The translations under genes and the position numbers were made by a program. This document shows, piece by piece, positions 52,693 through 64,000 of a DNA stretch of 64,000 bases. This DNA comes from Durusdinium trenchii (lineage: Eukaryota > Sar > Dinophyceae > Suessiales > Symbiodiniaceae): contig CAXAMN010003958.1 of assembly GCA_963970005.1 (NCBI GenBank), forward strand, positions 1 through 64,000, read 5' to 3'. How positions within the stretch are numbered: position 1 is the first letter of the stretch; each line of letters begins with the position of its first letter. A model generated the notes under the pieces. The model worked only from the letters and a program-made list of their open reading frames with translations, was not told the DNA's origin and made no database searches.

Positions 52693-54263
52693 CAGCTCGT
52701 CCTCGCACAAATCAGCCCAAATCTTCAAATCTCCGTCTCCCAGGGCCTGCAAATTCCGTGGGCGCTTACAGAGGTTCCGCACGGCCGAAGGGCTTATAAC
52801 CTCGAAGATCTCCTCCACGTGCAGGCCCCATTGAGGTGGTTGGATGGGGTTCCCGGTTCATGGAATGGTGCTTCTGGTTCCTGTGGTGCTTCTGTTCCTG
52901 GATTTGGTTGATTATTGGATGGCTGACCTTGGGGCCAGTTGATTGGGGAATATTTCTTTTGTCAGGGTGGTGTAATCCATGTGGCTTTCGTCATCTGAGC
53001 CTTGAGTGGGCTCGCCATGAGGTTCGATGTGCGACTGTTTGATCATTCCTCAAATGTAGTTGATGCCTGAAGTCTTGATTTGTATCAAAAATATACCCAA
53101 ACACTCCATGTATGTCATGTATGTATCAAATATGTGTGTATATATATATGTATATATATATATGTATATATGTACAGTATATGTATATCCCCTGTCAATT
53201 CCGGATTCTATCTACTCCAGGATGGTTATACATACGTTGGGGTGGTTTCAGGGGTCATATTCCATATAGAGTGTGTGGGGTATATACCGATTGCGAAGTA
53301 TTGACGGTCATGAACCTGCTCTCTGCGGTCTGCTGTTGTCCAAGAAGAGAAAAAATCGTTCGATTATGTCCATATTCTTCCTGCTCTCGGACTGTCCTGT
53401 ATAAAATTGCATGGTGCGGTGAGGATGACTATAAAACTGTGGCATCTTCTCAAAGACCAAGACTGGATATCAATGGGGAGAGCCTCTCTTTTTTGGTGTC
53501 TACAAATTTTTTCGTTGTACTATTTGTGCAACAAGTTCTTGTCAGATCGTGAAACATGGAAGGAACTTCTGTCTTCCACCAGGAACCCCGGGGTTCAACC
53601 ATCCGCCCGGGACTGGGCCGGAGAAACCACAGATGGAAACCCACCCCGTTTTCAAACGAGCCGCGAGTCTGTGACCGAGCGGATGGTCACTAGTGATCCG
53701 TCGATGCGAAACGTCACATGCGACCAGGGATTGGTGTTCTTCCCTGGTGATCCAAACAACAAACTCTGCAGGGAATTTCTGTGGGTGTGTTGAGTCAGAT
53801 CCATGCAACCTGCAAGAGTTCGGGCCTTTCGTATACTACCAGCAGGTCGAGTCTGGCAAGACCACTATGGTAGGGTTGCCTGTAAAAAATTGGGATTTCT
53901 TTCTGGTTTTCATGAAAATTCGGGATTTCTTTCTAGTACTGATACATGAACAAGGTTGGCACAGAGTGGACAGGGACGTCGACAATTTGAACTGTGGGAA
54001 ATTTGACGTAATCATTTAGACCAGGACCAGGAGTCACAAAGGGGTGGTGTTTATAGTCCCTAAGTGAGTGGATATTGGGCACCCCTATCCTGCAAGTTCG
54101 GCACCCCTTTGTGACTGCTGGGAGATTTGGAGATGGCTTGGAACATGATGGAACCGCCAGCGGCTTTGGTTTGCCGGTATGAGAGGTTGGGTGAGAGGTC
54201 GGCCGTAGGTGGGAACCCTCTCTAGTTTGCCAAACAAATTATCCCGGCAAGAGACCCCAAACA
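52693..54263. other. Region without a supported gene
   Basis: It contains TATG/TATA microsatellite sequence at about 53140-53180 and a GC-rich island at about 53570-53750 (plus frame AGETTDGNPPRFQTSRESVT) that may be an exon. The remainder has no coding signal. Confidence 0.35.
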
Positions 54264-54764
54264 GTGTGTGTGAAGTCTGTGTGAGTGAGTGTGGGTGAGC
54301 GGGAGTGTGAGTGTGAGTGAGAGTGGGAGAGTGAGTGTGAGTGCGTGTGAGTGAGAGTCAGTGTGGGTGAGAGTGAGAATGAGAGTGAGTTTGAGTGTGA
54401 GTGTAAGTGAGCATGAGTGAGAGTGAAGGTGGGTGTTAGTGAGTGTGGGTGAGAGTGAGAGTGTGTGTGAGTGGGAGAGTGAGTGTGAGTGAGTGCAAGT
54501 GTGAGTGAGAGCGAGAGTGAGTGTGAGTGAGAGTGAAGGTGGGTGTTAGTGAGTGTTGAGAGTGAGAGTGTGTGTGCCAGTGAGAGTGGGAGAGTGAGTG
54601 TGAGTGGGAGTGAGTGTGGATGAGAATGAGTGTGAGTGAGAGTGAGTGAGTGTGAGCGCGGGTGCGAGTGAGAGTGGGAGAGAGTGTGAGTGCGAGTGTG
54701 AGTGAGAGTGAGAGTGTGAGGAAGTGTGAGTGTGAGTGAAAGTGGGAGAGTGAGAGAGTGAGCA
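54264..54764. repeat. GTGAGTGAGAGTG minisatellite, 500 bp
   Basis: About 500 bp of degenerate GTGTGAGTGAGA words, purine-rich on the plus strand with almost no C. The minus strand reads as Ser/His/Thr/Leu repeats in more than one frame because stops cannot occur in CACTCAC words; this is not taken as protein. It abuts the 42-bp array on its right. Confidence 0.95.
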
Positions 54765-54791
54765 TCTGAGAGCACGAAGTACTGCGCCTGC

Positions 54792-55232
54792 CACGAAATC
54801 TGAACTTTGAGGTTCACCAAGTGCTGCGCCTACGAAATCTGCACCTCGCGGTTCACCAAGGGCTGCACCTGCCACGAAATCTACACTTCGAGGTTGACCA
54901 AGTGGTGCACCTGCCACGAAATCTCCACATCAACAGTCACAGGATGCTGTGCCTGCTACGAAATCTGCACTTCGAGGTTCACCAAGTGCTGCGCCTGCCA
55001 CGAAATCTGTACCTCGAGGTGCACCAAGTGCTGCGCCTGCCACGAAATCTGCACATCGAGGGTCACAGAGTGCTGCACCTGCCACGAAATCTGCACTTCG
55101 AGGTTCACCAAGTGCTGCGTCTGCCACGAAATCTGTACTTCGAGGTTCACCAAGTGCTGTGCCTGCCACGAAATCTGCAAACGAGCCACATGTCCAAAAG
55201 TCACGATTGACTGCACCTGTCACGAAATCTGG
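54792..55232. repeat. 42-bp tandem array, eleven units, open in several frames
   Basis: CACGAAATCT (or TACGAAATCT) starts units at 54792, 54831, 54873, 54915, 54957, 54999, 55041, 55083, 55125, 55167 and 55221: one 39-bp and one 54-bp step, otherwise exactly 42 bp. All three plus frames and two minus frames stay open over long stretches, giving 14-residue periodic peptides: a Cys-rich one (KCCACHEICTSRFT), ATKSALRGSPSAAP, and on the minus strand DFVAGAALGEPRSA. The even 42-bp spacing keeps any frame, so length alone is not proof of coding. Related CACGAAAAGTC words continue to about 55390. Confidence 0.9.
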
Positions 55233-55770
55233 GCTCCTCGACGATCACCAACATGTCCAAAGTGCTGATCCTGCCAGAAAACTGCATTTCTAAGCAGAAC
55301 AGCTCCGATCTCTTGCACCTGTCACGAAAAGTCGACATTGGAGCGCCAAAACACGAGGTTTCCCTTGCGCCTGCCATGAAAAGTCACCATCGTGTGCGAA
55401 AATGCGCACGGCACCACAACGAGAGCGCAGTCGCTAGAAGCACCCACTGCCGCCACCCAGATTCTGCGAGCCGGCGCAGTCGAAGTGCACATGGACGATG
55501 TGAGAGGCATGAATGTACTGTAAATAGCAACGAATTAGCCGTTCACGGCCGCGCGCCTCAGCGATCTAAGCACACCTTCGTTTCACCTACCGTAAGAACC
55601 CCTCAGTGGGGGCTACTTTTCAATATTGAGATCAGGAAAGTGATTTCTTCTAGATTGCTGAAAGCAGAAACATGTTCCGGATTCTCAAAACCTGGACTCC
55701 CGACTGTTTAGTTTTTTTGCCGTCAATTCTTGCCGCAGACCTGAGAACCTTGATCGATTTTGGTGGCACC

Positions 55771-55856
55771 AACAAGAAGCTACTAGGGGCTCCTGGCATC
55801 GCTACTAGGAGCTCCGGGCCATACTAATAGGAACAAGAAGCTACTAGGAACAAGTA
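55771..55856. repeat. CTACTAGGAGC repeat cluster, copy 2 (inverted)
   Basis: AGAAGCTACTAGGGGCTCCTGG, GCTACTAGGAGCTCC and AGAAGCTACTAGGAACAAG are reiterated. The reverse complement matches the words of the cluster at 35178-35311 (CCAGGAGC, CTAGTAGCGAT). Confidence 0.7.
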
Positions 55857-55859
55857 CGC

Positions 55860-58800
55860 TAGACCACGGCTTTCATACGATCCATCTGAAATTTAGTTTA
55901 GCAATGTCGAAGAAGCTTGCTGAGATCCACAAGATCCGTGAGATCGCTTCTGAGCAAACCTCCAAATCGCGGAAATGAGGAGCAACTTGGGGCACCAAAA
56001 TATAAATGTCAATGTGCTTCGGGAATAAAGCGTTTATCACCACGCAGAGAGAAAAACAGGGTTTCTATGAGCCAGAACTGAACTGGCTCTTTCTAGCTCT
56101 CTGTCTTGGTTAATCTTTGGGTCCACTTCTGAGCTACAACTCCGGTACATCAACGGTTCAATCCAAACTCCGGTACCAACTCCTCCACGGACAGAGGAGC
56201 GGTAAAGAGCGAGGACCAAAACCTTAGAGCGGTAAAGAGCGGACGAGAGTGATCATCTGGTGCCCACGGGAAAAAGTTATCCATTGGGGGGGGGTTGGGG
56301 TCATAGCTCAAGTGAATACTTAACGACTGGCACAATTGGTGTGTATATTATACTGTATAATATATTGATATATTGATATGTTCATATATGTTCCTTCTTC
56401 CACATGACCCCAACAAATATGCATGTGCAATGCTGATCTTCAACTTGACTTCCTCAAAACATGAGGTACCTGCCATCCACTGAATCTTGATCAATACCGG
56501 ATCTGGACGAAAGATCCTCATGTCCATTGTCTTACAGATTGGGTTTCATCATGGAGGCCAGTGGATCCAGGTGAAATGACTCACGGCCATTGGAGGAGGC
56601 GCTCTTCCTTTGCGTAAGGTTCCGTCATCCACAAACAAGGATCCTTGCTTCACATGAATGCTTCACCACTTGGGTATGTCCTGGCATTTGTAAGGTTTAC
56701 TCTAAGGATGCCCACCGGTGTTGAAGGGCATGTCGGACATGCTTGAAATGAATGGATGTGGACAAAACATACCATTGCGCCACCAACCCCAGGTGTCTGC
56801 CGATCTAAATGCCTGTAGTCTTCACCAAACCAGTTGTGAATCGTTCACAAAGCCACTTCTTGACCACTTCACTTGTTGAGCTCTTTGAAGCTAGTCTGGC
56901 GAGTCATGCAGCGAGGGCAAGCCACGGGCGCCCGCCATTTCAGATGTGCCCTCCTACCAGGCACACCTCAAATTGGAAAAGGTACCCTGCTAGGAAAACC
57001 TGATCAGCACCATGGTCAGCACTCACGAGGGAATCCCGTTCACTCCAGGTCACGCAGTGTCGGCCTCATCCACATCTTCATCAACCAAGCGCCTGAAAAA
57101 CTGCAGGAACGCCGGGCAGTGGAAAAACACCGGACAGGAGAACCACACGGGCAACCTGCAGGTTCTCCTGGACATACACTGTTGGACCAATTGAAGGTCA
57201 AAATGACTATCTACAAGCCTTATATGTAGGTTCACCTTAACCAGGGAATTTGACCAAACAATAGAGGTATACATTTTGTCCTGGTTGCCTGATTTCCGTG
57301 TAGCACTGAATCAATCACATCTGGTCTGTGGATCACGGTTGTTGTTCAAGATTGGAAAAGGATCATAACTGCCTGATTCAAAAGAAAAACATGTTAGAAA
57401 AAAATTGGTCACCCAAGGTGATATCCTGCTGGCTACCCAAAATGTACGGTTATGATTTATAAGCGACACTACCCAAACAAACTCACTTGTGGGATCTCCA
57501 CGAAGTGAAGGTATAGAACACTTCAAGTTCTGCTTGCTGGCTAGCTACAAAAAAGGGCCTTGCAACATGCCCAATGGCCGCTTGAACTGGACGATGCTAG
57601 TTTTTTGGAATTGTTGGCGAAATTACTGAAGTCAGCATGCATGCTGTACGAGGAGCCTCAATGAGTTTTTGCATTTGGGATGTAGTAGACCTTCCCGAGG
57701 TTGATATGGAACCAAACGAGTTCTGAAGACATAATTCCGCAGTTAGCATGGTTCATGTAGCTGCACTTGGCACAAACACTACTATCTGGAGTGCAATGGT
57801 TTGTTGCAAACAGTTTGGTTTTTCAATGCATTTCCTGGACGTTTTTGTGTCACAACCAACTGCCTAGATGCTATAGGAACATTCCGTTCACGCACCGTAG
57901 AAAACACAAATTAAACATGCGGAGGGATCTACCCCACATGCCAAGAATAGTCACCAACACAAACCGGGTTGAACTCGTCTGTGCATTTCATGGGAAAATT
58001 TATCTGTGCTCATACTTGCGCAGTAAAAATGCGCCCAATCCCTTTCGGAGACACCTGACTCCATCGGCGAAGGCTGCATGGCTGTCGGAGTTTCCCATGT
58101 GTGGTGCTGACAAAAAGTTGTGCCTGTCCTTCATGAAGAACTTCGCGTGGACTCTCCACTCCACCGCTATTGATCTATTCACACTGCTTCGCGGTCGAAG
58201 CCGCCCGCGCGGATACACCGTGTTCGTAGCTGCTACCTATTTCCCCCCCCAACAGCTATCTACGACGCGATGAAGGGGAAACCATTCGCACAGGGACAAC
58301 CAATGAACCAAACCTCATTGTCAAAACCTGCGTTGAAAGTAAGTTGTGCGCGCACTTGCCAACGGCCAGGCCGTTGTGCACGCAAGAGAAAGAAAGGAAT
58401 GAGATGACAGGACATGAAGCAGGGAAAGACATGAAACAAAAGGAGGAAAGAAAGTGTATGTGAACGGGGTAGGATGAAAAGGGGAACCAAATGGAGGGGC
58501 CGGGAACCAACGAAGCCAGACCCCACTAAAGCGTTCTAGGAAGACCTGCCTGGCTTGGAGTGTACGCGCTGTGTGTGCATTTAAGGTCGCGGGTCTTGAG
58601 AGATCTACGGCCGCTGCGGCCACGTACGCACTGCCAAAAGGCTGGCTGCTCAGACCGCTATGGTCACCTCATGGCGTGCCCGAAGGTTCCCTACTTGTAC
58701 TCAATAATTCATCAAATCTTGGCAAATAACTTTGGCGTAAGCCTCCTACGCTCGCTGCGAGCTGCTCTGTTTCCGGGCAATGGAAGCGTTAGACAAGCCC

Positions 58801-58960
58801 CGCTCGAAGGGGCCACAGGGGACACTCCTCGAGTACACCCTGGGCTCTGGCTAGGAGAGACACACTTAGGAAATGCATCCTGAACTGAATGCCACATGCC
58901 ACAGGCCCACCTAGGTATGAACGCCTAAGAGTACCAAGAGTAAGTCTGAACAAGAAAAAA
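55860..58960. other. Region without a supported gene
   Basis: AT-rich with a TA/ATATTG run at about 56340-56395. An exact inverted repeat CAGGAGAACC/GGTTCTCCTG lies at 57135-57144 and 57161-57170. A plus frame of 168 codons (57767-58273) has no recognisable domain or splice context and is not called. A GC-rich island at about 58540-58640 gives Arg/Pro-rich peptides on both strands. Confidence 0.35.
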
Positions 58961-59073
58961 CCTCGGTCTGTCTGTCTCGGTCTATATATCTGTCTCAGTC
59001 TATCTGTCTCGCTCTGTCTGTCTCGGTCTGTCTGTCTTTCTTGTATCGGTCTGTCTGTCTGTATCTCTCGGTC
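58961..59073. repeat. TCTG/CGGTCTGTCTGTC minisatellite
   Basis: About 110 bp of TCTGTCTGTCTCGGTCTGTC-type repetition, interrupted by TATATATC. Frames through it are Ser/Leu/Val/Cys-rich on the plus strand and Arg/Gln/Thr-rich on the minus strand, and are not coding. Confidence 0.9.
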
Positions 59074-60686
59074 GGGCCAGACACACGGACGAACACACCC
59101 ACAATGTCAATAATGCAGACTCCCCCGGGCTGCACAACCGGCAGCGCGAACGTGTGTCTCCGAAGCCATACGGACAATCCTACACACAATATGATGTTTT
59201 CCATGTTCAAAACTCACGCTCTGGCACAAAAAAGGCACCCGCAGCTCGACACAACGCCTCAGCACCTTCGGAGCGGATTTCGGCGTTGATCATCTGTTTC
59301 GTTCGCTGAAAGGCAGGTTGTGCCGGAGGTTTTGATTTTAGTACTGGCCATCATTACAACCGAAACACATACATCGTGGTTCAAAGGGGTTGATGTTGGT
59401 AAATGTTGGTAATACTACAACTCAAAAACATGCATGATGGTGGACTCTTAGAGGTTGTCGTTTCAAGGTCAGTCCTTCTGCGGAGAAACCCAGCGACGCA
59501 ATGGCGCATCTTCGTCTTGAGCAATGCAGCAACGAAAGCGGGCCAAACGATTTCTGTGAAGGAATCCAAATCGGTCCTTTTCAACGGCCTGTGGAGATTC
59601 AAACGGAGATTGAGCGATGTCACCTCAATGCCAGACAAACCAACAGCCCCAGGTTATTTGGTAGCTACTTACTCCATACATCACGAACTTCGACTTGGAA
59701 CCTAGTAAGCACGCTATAAGTCACCCGTGCTTTAAGTCTCTAACCTTCTATGAATATATATATATATACAGCCCCCCATGCTAGACCATGTCATGTAGCA
59801 TATGTTAGATATGGTGCGAGCAAACAGGACATGATGATAGGATGTGATAAGGATAGACAAAGCATACAGCATGGTCAATCAAAACATGAACCTTTTGCCA
59901 GGCTGCCAAATGGCACACAAACACAAGACCATGAAGGCATGGATGCATTCCAATGCATGAGATGGATACGCGCAAGAAACGGAAGATCTTTTTGGACAGC
60001 CCCAGATGACCAATCAGAGCAATCACTTCTTTTGAGGATATGGCAACACAGTCCCTCTGACCAAGTCGCAGAACAATCACTTCATTTTGAAGATATGGTA
60101 TACATAGTCTCTTTGACCAAGTCTAAGTCGCATGTTTTGGACCACATGTCCTGGCCGTGAGTTTCAGTATTCGTACTGGGCGGCACGGATCTGCATGCGA
60201 ATTGTTTTATCGAGTACATAATGATTTCGGAAGATCCTTTCCTTGAGGAACCACCATGCCCGATCTATGTGCTGTGTCCCTGCTTTCACTTTCAAGGTGT
60301 GCTGTCCTGGAAGCTTATGAGTGACCACGCGGAGATATTGAGGAGGCGACCATGTGACCTTGCCCTTGATAACTTTCTTCGTTGTGCAATGGACGATGGA
60401 ATCGTGCACAATTGCTGGAACCTTGGTCTTGTAGCTCTTGGCTGAGTCCGTGTGCAACACAATCTTCCGATTGGCTACTGTAAGTGCTTGGTCGCCAGGG
60501 GTGTCCAGTCCGCTGTGTATTGCTCCGGGGCCAGGGCGCTTTTCACTGCTAGTGCAGGGCTGACGTTATCTAGGTGGACGACTGTCCACGGACAGGCATT
60601 CCACACCCCTGCTCCCAAAGCATGCACTTGCCTCGCTTAATGTCCTTCTTATACTTCCTATCTTTTGTCACATCGGCCTTCTATAC

Positions 60687-60734
60687 GTATGATCAAAGAT
60701 TGCTCTTAAGAGTCCGAGGCATCTTTGATCATAC
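60687..60734. repeat. Perfect 14-bp inverted repeat, 20-bp spacer
   Basis: GTATGATCAAAGAT (60687-60700) and ATCTTTGATCATAC (60721-60734) are exact reverse complements. The spacer itself contains the palindrome CTCTTAAGAG, so a compound hairpin can form. There is no gene within several hundred bases. Confidence 0.85.
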
Positions 60735-60977
60735 CTACACCTAGGTAGGCGTAGGTACGAATACCTCCATACATAACGGAGATTGAAGCATACGTAGTAC
60801 ACATGCAAACATGCATATCACATACATATATATATATATACATATGATACCCCCTTTCAGCTGTAAAACATGGTTTTAAGTTCTTTTCAAAGTTTAACAT
60901 TCCAAAATCTTCGCAAAACACTCCAAATACTGACATAGTCCCGTGAAAAATCAAAAAGAAAACTGTCAGATCACTCA

Positions 60978-61117
60978 GCTGGGACGTAGCTTAGACTTGG
61001 CCTGGACTAGCTCAAACTTAGTAGGTCCAAGCTGAGTCCACCTTAGCTATGTCCAAGCAAAGGTCACTACTAAGTACTTGTAAGTCTACCTTTGACTTAG
61101 CTGGACTTAGCTAGCCA
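60978..61117. repeat. GGACTTAGCT word cluster
   Basis: Words GGACTAGCT, GTAGCTTAGACTTGG, GGTCCAAGCTGAGTCC, CTTAGCTATGTCC and GACTTAGCTGGACTTAGCTAGCC occur in both orientations over 140 bp. It looks like a degenerate array of a palindromic unit (about TTAGCTGGAC). No ORF. Confidence 0.6.
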
Positions 61118-64000
61118 TGTACCCAGTCAGTAGACTTCCGTGGGCCCAAGGAAAGCCAGCTCAAAGCTCCAAGTTTCACCTACTTCAGCATTATGTTTTA
61201 ACATACAACCAATAGGTGAAACCCAAAAATTCCACTGCAAATTAAGGGTGGATGTCCGGGCTGCCCTTTCAAAAAAAACTATAATGCACATATATATATA
61301 TATATACACCATTATATAGTTATATACAACTATAAAGCAGTGTATATCAACCAAAACACCGACCAAAAGCAGGCATGTGCAACTAGAGCAAAAACCTAAG
61401 CACCCAGGAATGTTCCGAATAAAGCAAACAAACGGTCTGTATGAAATGGGGGTTGGACCTCAGGTAGTCCTCTTGTCAAACACAAACGCTTTTTGGGTGA
61501 AACACATGAGTCAAACAAGTTGAGCCTCTGCACTCATAACCAATGGTGAGGTGTAAGGCACATACACATCTTCTGCTGACGCACCAGAAAAGGGACCAAT
61601 CCCCAAAATTTCAATCGAAACAATCTCTACATGACCATTAGTTCCAAGTACATAACTCTGTCAAAAGTGGTCAAATAAAAGGCCTCCACTAGTGCAAAAA
61701 GTTGCTTCAAGCTCTTGGATTCCTAATTGTAAAAAGGAAGCCGTTTGGTCTGTTTTGCATGTCAGTAGCTTGACCTCTTGGTGTTTCCCAGTGTCTCAAG
61801 CAGACTTTGGAGGGTGTTGTTCCGGACACCCAGCATTAAAACCACTACAGCATCCACAGAACATGTTGTTGGAACATGTTGGAACAGCCTAATCATTTGG
61901 ACAGAAAGAAACATAGTAACCAGTGATTGTTTGAGATCCTACAAACATTGACCCTTGTGCAACTCCTCCAACCGCATAATCTTCAAAACAATGTGTTTTG
62001 TTTACTAAAAAGATCATGCGCTTCAAACGACTATGATTGAAAATCGGGTCTCTGGATGTCTCTGGCACATGGAACCAATCTCCAAAACCTCTAGACTCTA
62101 GGTGCTTGGAGTCCTTAGGTCTTACATGGTCTTACACTTACACTTTTGTCCACATCCATCACCTCAGCCTCTCATTTCCCGGTCTCTACACAAGCTTTTC
62201 GCCTCACCAGATGATGGTCGGAGCTCTTTTCGCCTCATTTCGCACTGGACTCCTCACTCTCGGAGCTTTTCCCATTCGCGGATCGTTGCCGCATGGCCTC
62301 CCGCTCGCGAAACTGGCGACCGATGGCGACCGCTCGGTGAAGAGTCCCCGAATGAAGAGTCCAGTGGCGTCTTAGTCGAGCGCACACGTTAGCAGGCGCT
62401 TTTTTTGATCCATCTGAAGGGGGGCCGATCAAAGGACTGCCTCATGTTTTGCTGTTAAACAAAACTATCACAGGTCAACCATAAATCATATGGGGGGTTG
62501 TTCAAAATTATGGTTCCCCCAAAAAACATCACATTGGTTTTAGAACGACTCCCATATAAATCCAATCGATTACAACAAATCAGCTCACATGGGCTTTGGT
62601 GCCGATTCCTGGGGACGATTCCTGAGCTGAAAAGGCAGATCGATCTGACCAGGAGGCCGGACGAGGTGAATTTGTCCATCGGACGACCTTTTCAACCGGA
62701 TGATTCAGGTTTTTCACATCATCCATCTTTGAGTAGGTCCAATATGGTTGAATGATTGATACCTTACCTTACAGTACCTTTTTGGGGTATATTCATGATG
62801 TTGAATGAACTTGGTCTCCTGAGTAGGATGACAGTCAGGTAGGTTGGCCTACCAGCTCAACCAAACATCCCTAAAAAACGACGGTGATTCCTCGCTGAAT
62901 GCAGCTTAGCTCAGCCGAGATTCGGATCTTTGCTCGACCACAATACGTACACCTGGGTCGTAAGACCCACATGGAAACGGCATGGACCAGACTGGAAGAC
63001 GATCCAAACATCTACAATCCAGTGGTTTTTCAGGTTGCATATGTTAACTTTCCAGGGTGTACTCCCAAAGGCTCTTTTTGTCGCTGCCAGTTCCGGTGAT
63101 CTGCATCTTTTGATACCCAACTCCTGAGTCTGCAGTCTGATATGTTACCATCCACAGTGGATGGAAGACAAAACTCAGCAATTTCATGCAATTTCAGCAA
63201 TTTCCAAACAACATGTCTTTGGATATAGTTGTCCCATGTTGTCACCGTCCACAACCTTTGTTCTGAGGTCCTGCTAAACAACACCTCCCTATTACTAGCA
63301 AGCGGACACTGGAAACCCTTAACTAGCGAAGAAAACCCTTTCTGTCAAGTTGAAGAACCTCCACAGCCCAAGCTCCGTCGGAAGATGCTCCACCTGCAAG
63401 ACGCGGAACTCATCATAGTGGGCTGCACGCTTGGCCTGTCGGGCGCCGTGCGTTCCGTGAGCCCGACGACGGAAGTGAGCCGTTTGGCGCGTGGTCTCCG
63501 CGCGTGCCGAAGGCGTCTGCGCTTGGCCTCGGCATTCGTGGGTCGAAGCCAATGGTCAGGCACGGATCGGGATCACGCAGCATCCACGGCATCCACGACG
63601 CACGAAAACCCGAGGTTCTACAGAAAAGATATGGTTTTGATTGGGGGTCCTTCCAATTGAAGATAAAATACACTCAAGATCAAACAATATTCGGTGCAAT
63701 CCAGTCAGGGTAGAGGGTGAATGGGGTGATGGTTGCCAGGGACGTTTTCCAAACGAATCAGTGAACATATTTTGCCGAAATGACCAAACGGATTCAATTG
63801 TTCGCAATTTTGCAACACCCCTTTCACACTATATAGTGGTTTCTGTATATAGGTTCGAAAACGCGCAGCACCAAACGCCTTGAAGGCCGCGGAAGAGGTC
63901 TTTTTCGCAGGCGAACCTGCGAAGAGGTCTTCTGGGTAAATCGACTTCGGTGTTTCCAACAAACGGCATCGGTACTAGTAACAAAGGGCATCCCTATTAC
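61118..64000. other. Region without a supported gene
   Basis: AT microsatellite at about 61288-61320. A family B half-copy at 63011-63063 (inverted). GC-rich island at about 63360-63610, preceded by possible acceptor sequence, open on three frames: the plus strand reads MLHLQDAELIIVGCTLGLSG, and the minus strand gives Arg/Thr/Ala-rich peptides. It may hold an exon at the right edge of the window, but the strand is not decidable here. Confidence 0.35.
63011..63063 (-). repeat. Dispersed repeat, family B inverted half-copy
   Basis: The reverse complement reads ACACCCTGGAAAGTTAACAT, then ATGCAACCTGAAAAACCACTGGATTGTAGA, matching the left half of the fold-back at 51261-51368 including the CCACTGG-TTGTAGA part outside the arm. 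Confidence 0.65.

Noticed and set aside
52521..52799. Asn/Gln/Glu-rich protein over the CAGAAC array
   Set aside because: Open in all three frames because of the hexamer repeat; interrupted by unknown bases.
54239..54820. Ser/His/Thr/Leu repeat proteins on the minus strand
   Set aside because: They are translations of a GTGAGTGAGA minisatellite; stops cannot occur in such words, and several frames are open equally.
54807..55268. Cys-rich 14-residue repeat protein (metallothionein-like)
   Set aside because: The 42-bp unit keeps five frames open, there is no flanking coding context, and Cys spacing follows from the DNA repeat. It is kept as a repeat, not as a gene.
57767..58273. 168-codon plus-strand frame as a gene
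   Set aside because: No recognisable motif, ordinary AT-rich composition and no supporting splice or start context.
1..64000. tRNA, rRNA or spliced-leader genes
   Set aside because: I looked for the dinoflagellate spliced-leader core (TTTTGGCTCAAG) on both strands and for obvious tRNA B-box sequences; nothing convincing was seen. A covariance-model search would be needed to exclude them.

Overview
The window looks like nuclear DNA of a dinoflagellate, most likely a Symbiodiniaceae-type alga. Three things point there. The genes of the left third splice cleanly only if most introns are short (43 to about 150 nt) and use GA-AG or GC-AG boundaries with a small direct repeat such as AGGA or AAGGC at both ends, a known dinoflagellate habit. 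The gag-like protein of the retroelement resembles a family I remember from Symbiodinium gene sets (memory, not a search). The rest is dominated by dispersed fold-back elements, minisatellites and AT microsatellites. Two runs of ten N (16302-16311 and 52603-52612) mark assembly gaps.

Layout. From 1 to about 13.85 kb lies a plus-strand cluster of multi-exon genes. Exon-like pieces at 43-894, 3026-3542, 4008-4988 and 5089-6979 belong to proteins I cannot name; four of them (5363-5853, 5897-6099, 6209-6466, 6596 onward) join in frame. An OTU-like cysteine protease gene starts at ATG 8269. It is followed by a DUF7869-type gene (9802-12718), whose exons I could join at five junctions and which carries the DNTPKETKN and GHTHGSLDRFF signatures. 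A small unknown gene follows (13004-13842). Several single-base frame breaks suggest that parts of the cluster are decaying or contain sequencing indels. Spacers and introns hold local tandem duplications, a 38-bp array with a 118-bp higher-order period, and a 168-bp fold-back.

From 16.3 to 23.1 kb, on the minus strand, lies a near-complete DIRS-like (tyrosine-recombinase) retroelement. In order of transcription it has a small membrane-protein ORF, a 573-residue gag-like ORF, and a pol frame reached by a -1 shift. Pol carries reverse transcriptase, RNase H, a region resembling a C5-cytosine methyltransferase, a 2A-like ribosome-skipping motif, and the tyrosine recombinase. The first catalytic Arg of the recombinase has become His, so the copy may be unable to integrate.

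From 23.2 to 64 kb I found no complete gene. There are GC-rich exon-like islands (best: minus-strand 26794-27029, 28505-28843 and 33030-33341) in AT-richer DNA filled with dispersed repeats, fold-back (MITE-like) elements, minisatellites and hairpins. Some of this may be long introns of intron-rich genes, but strand and connectivity could not be settled by eye.
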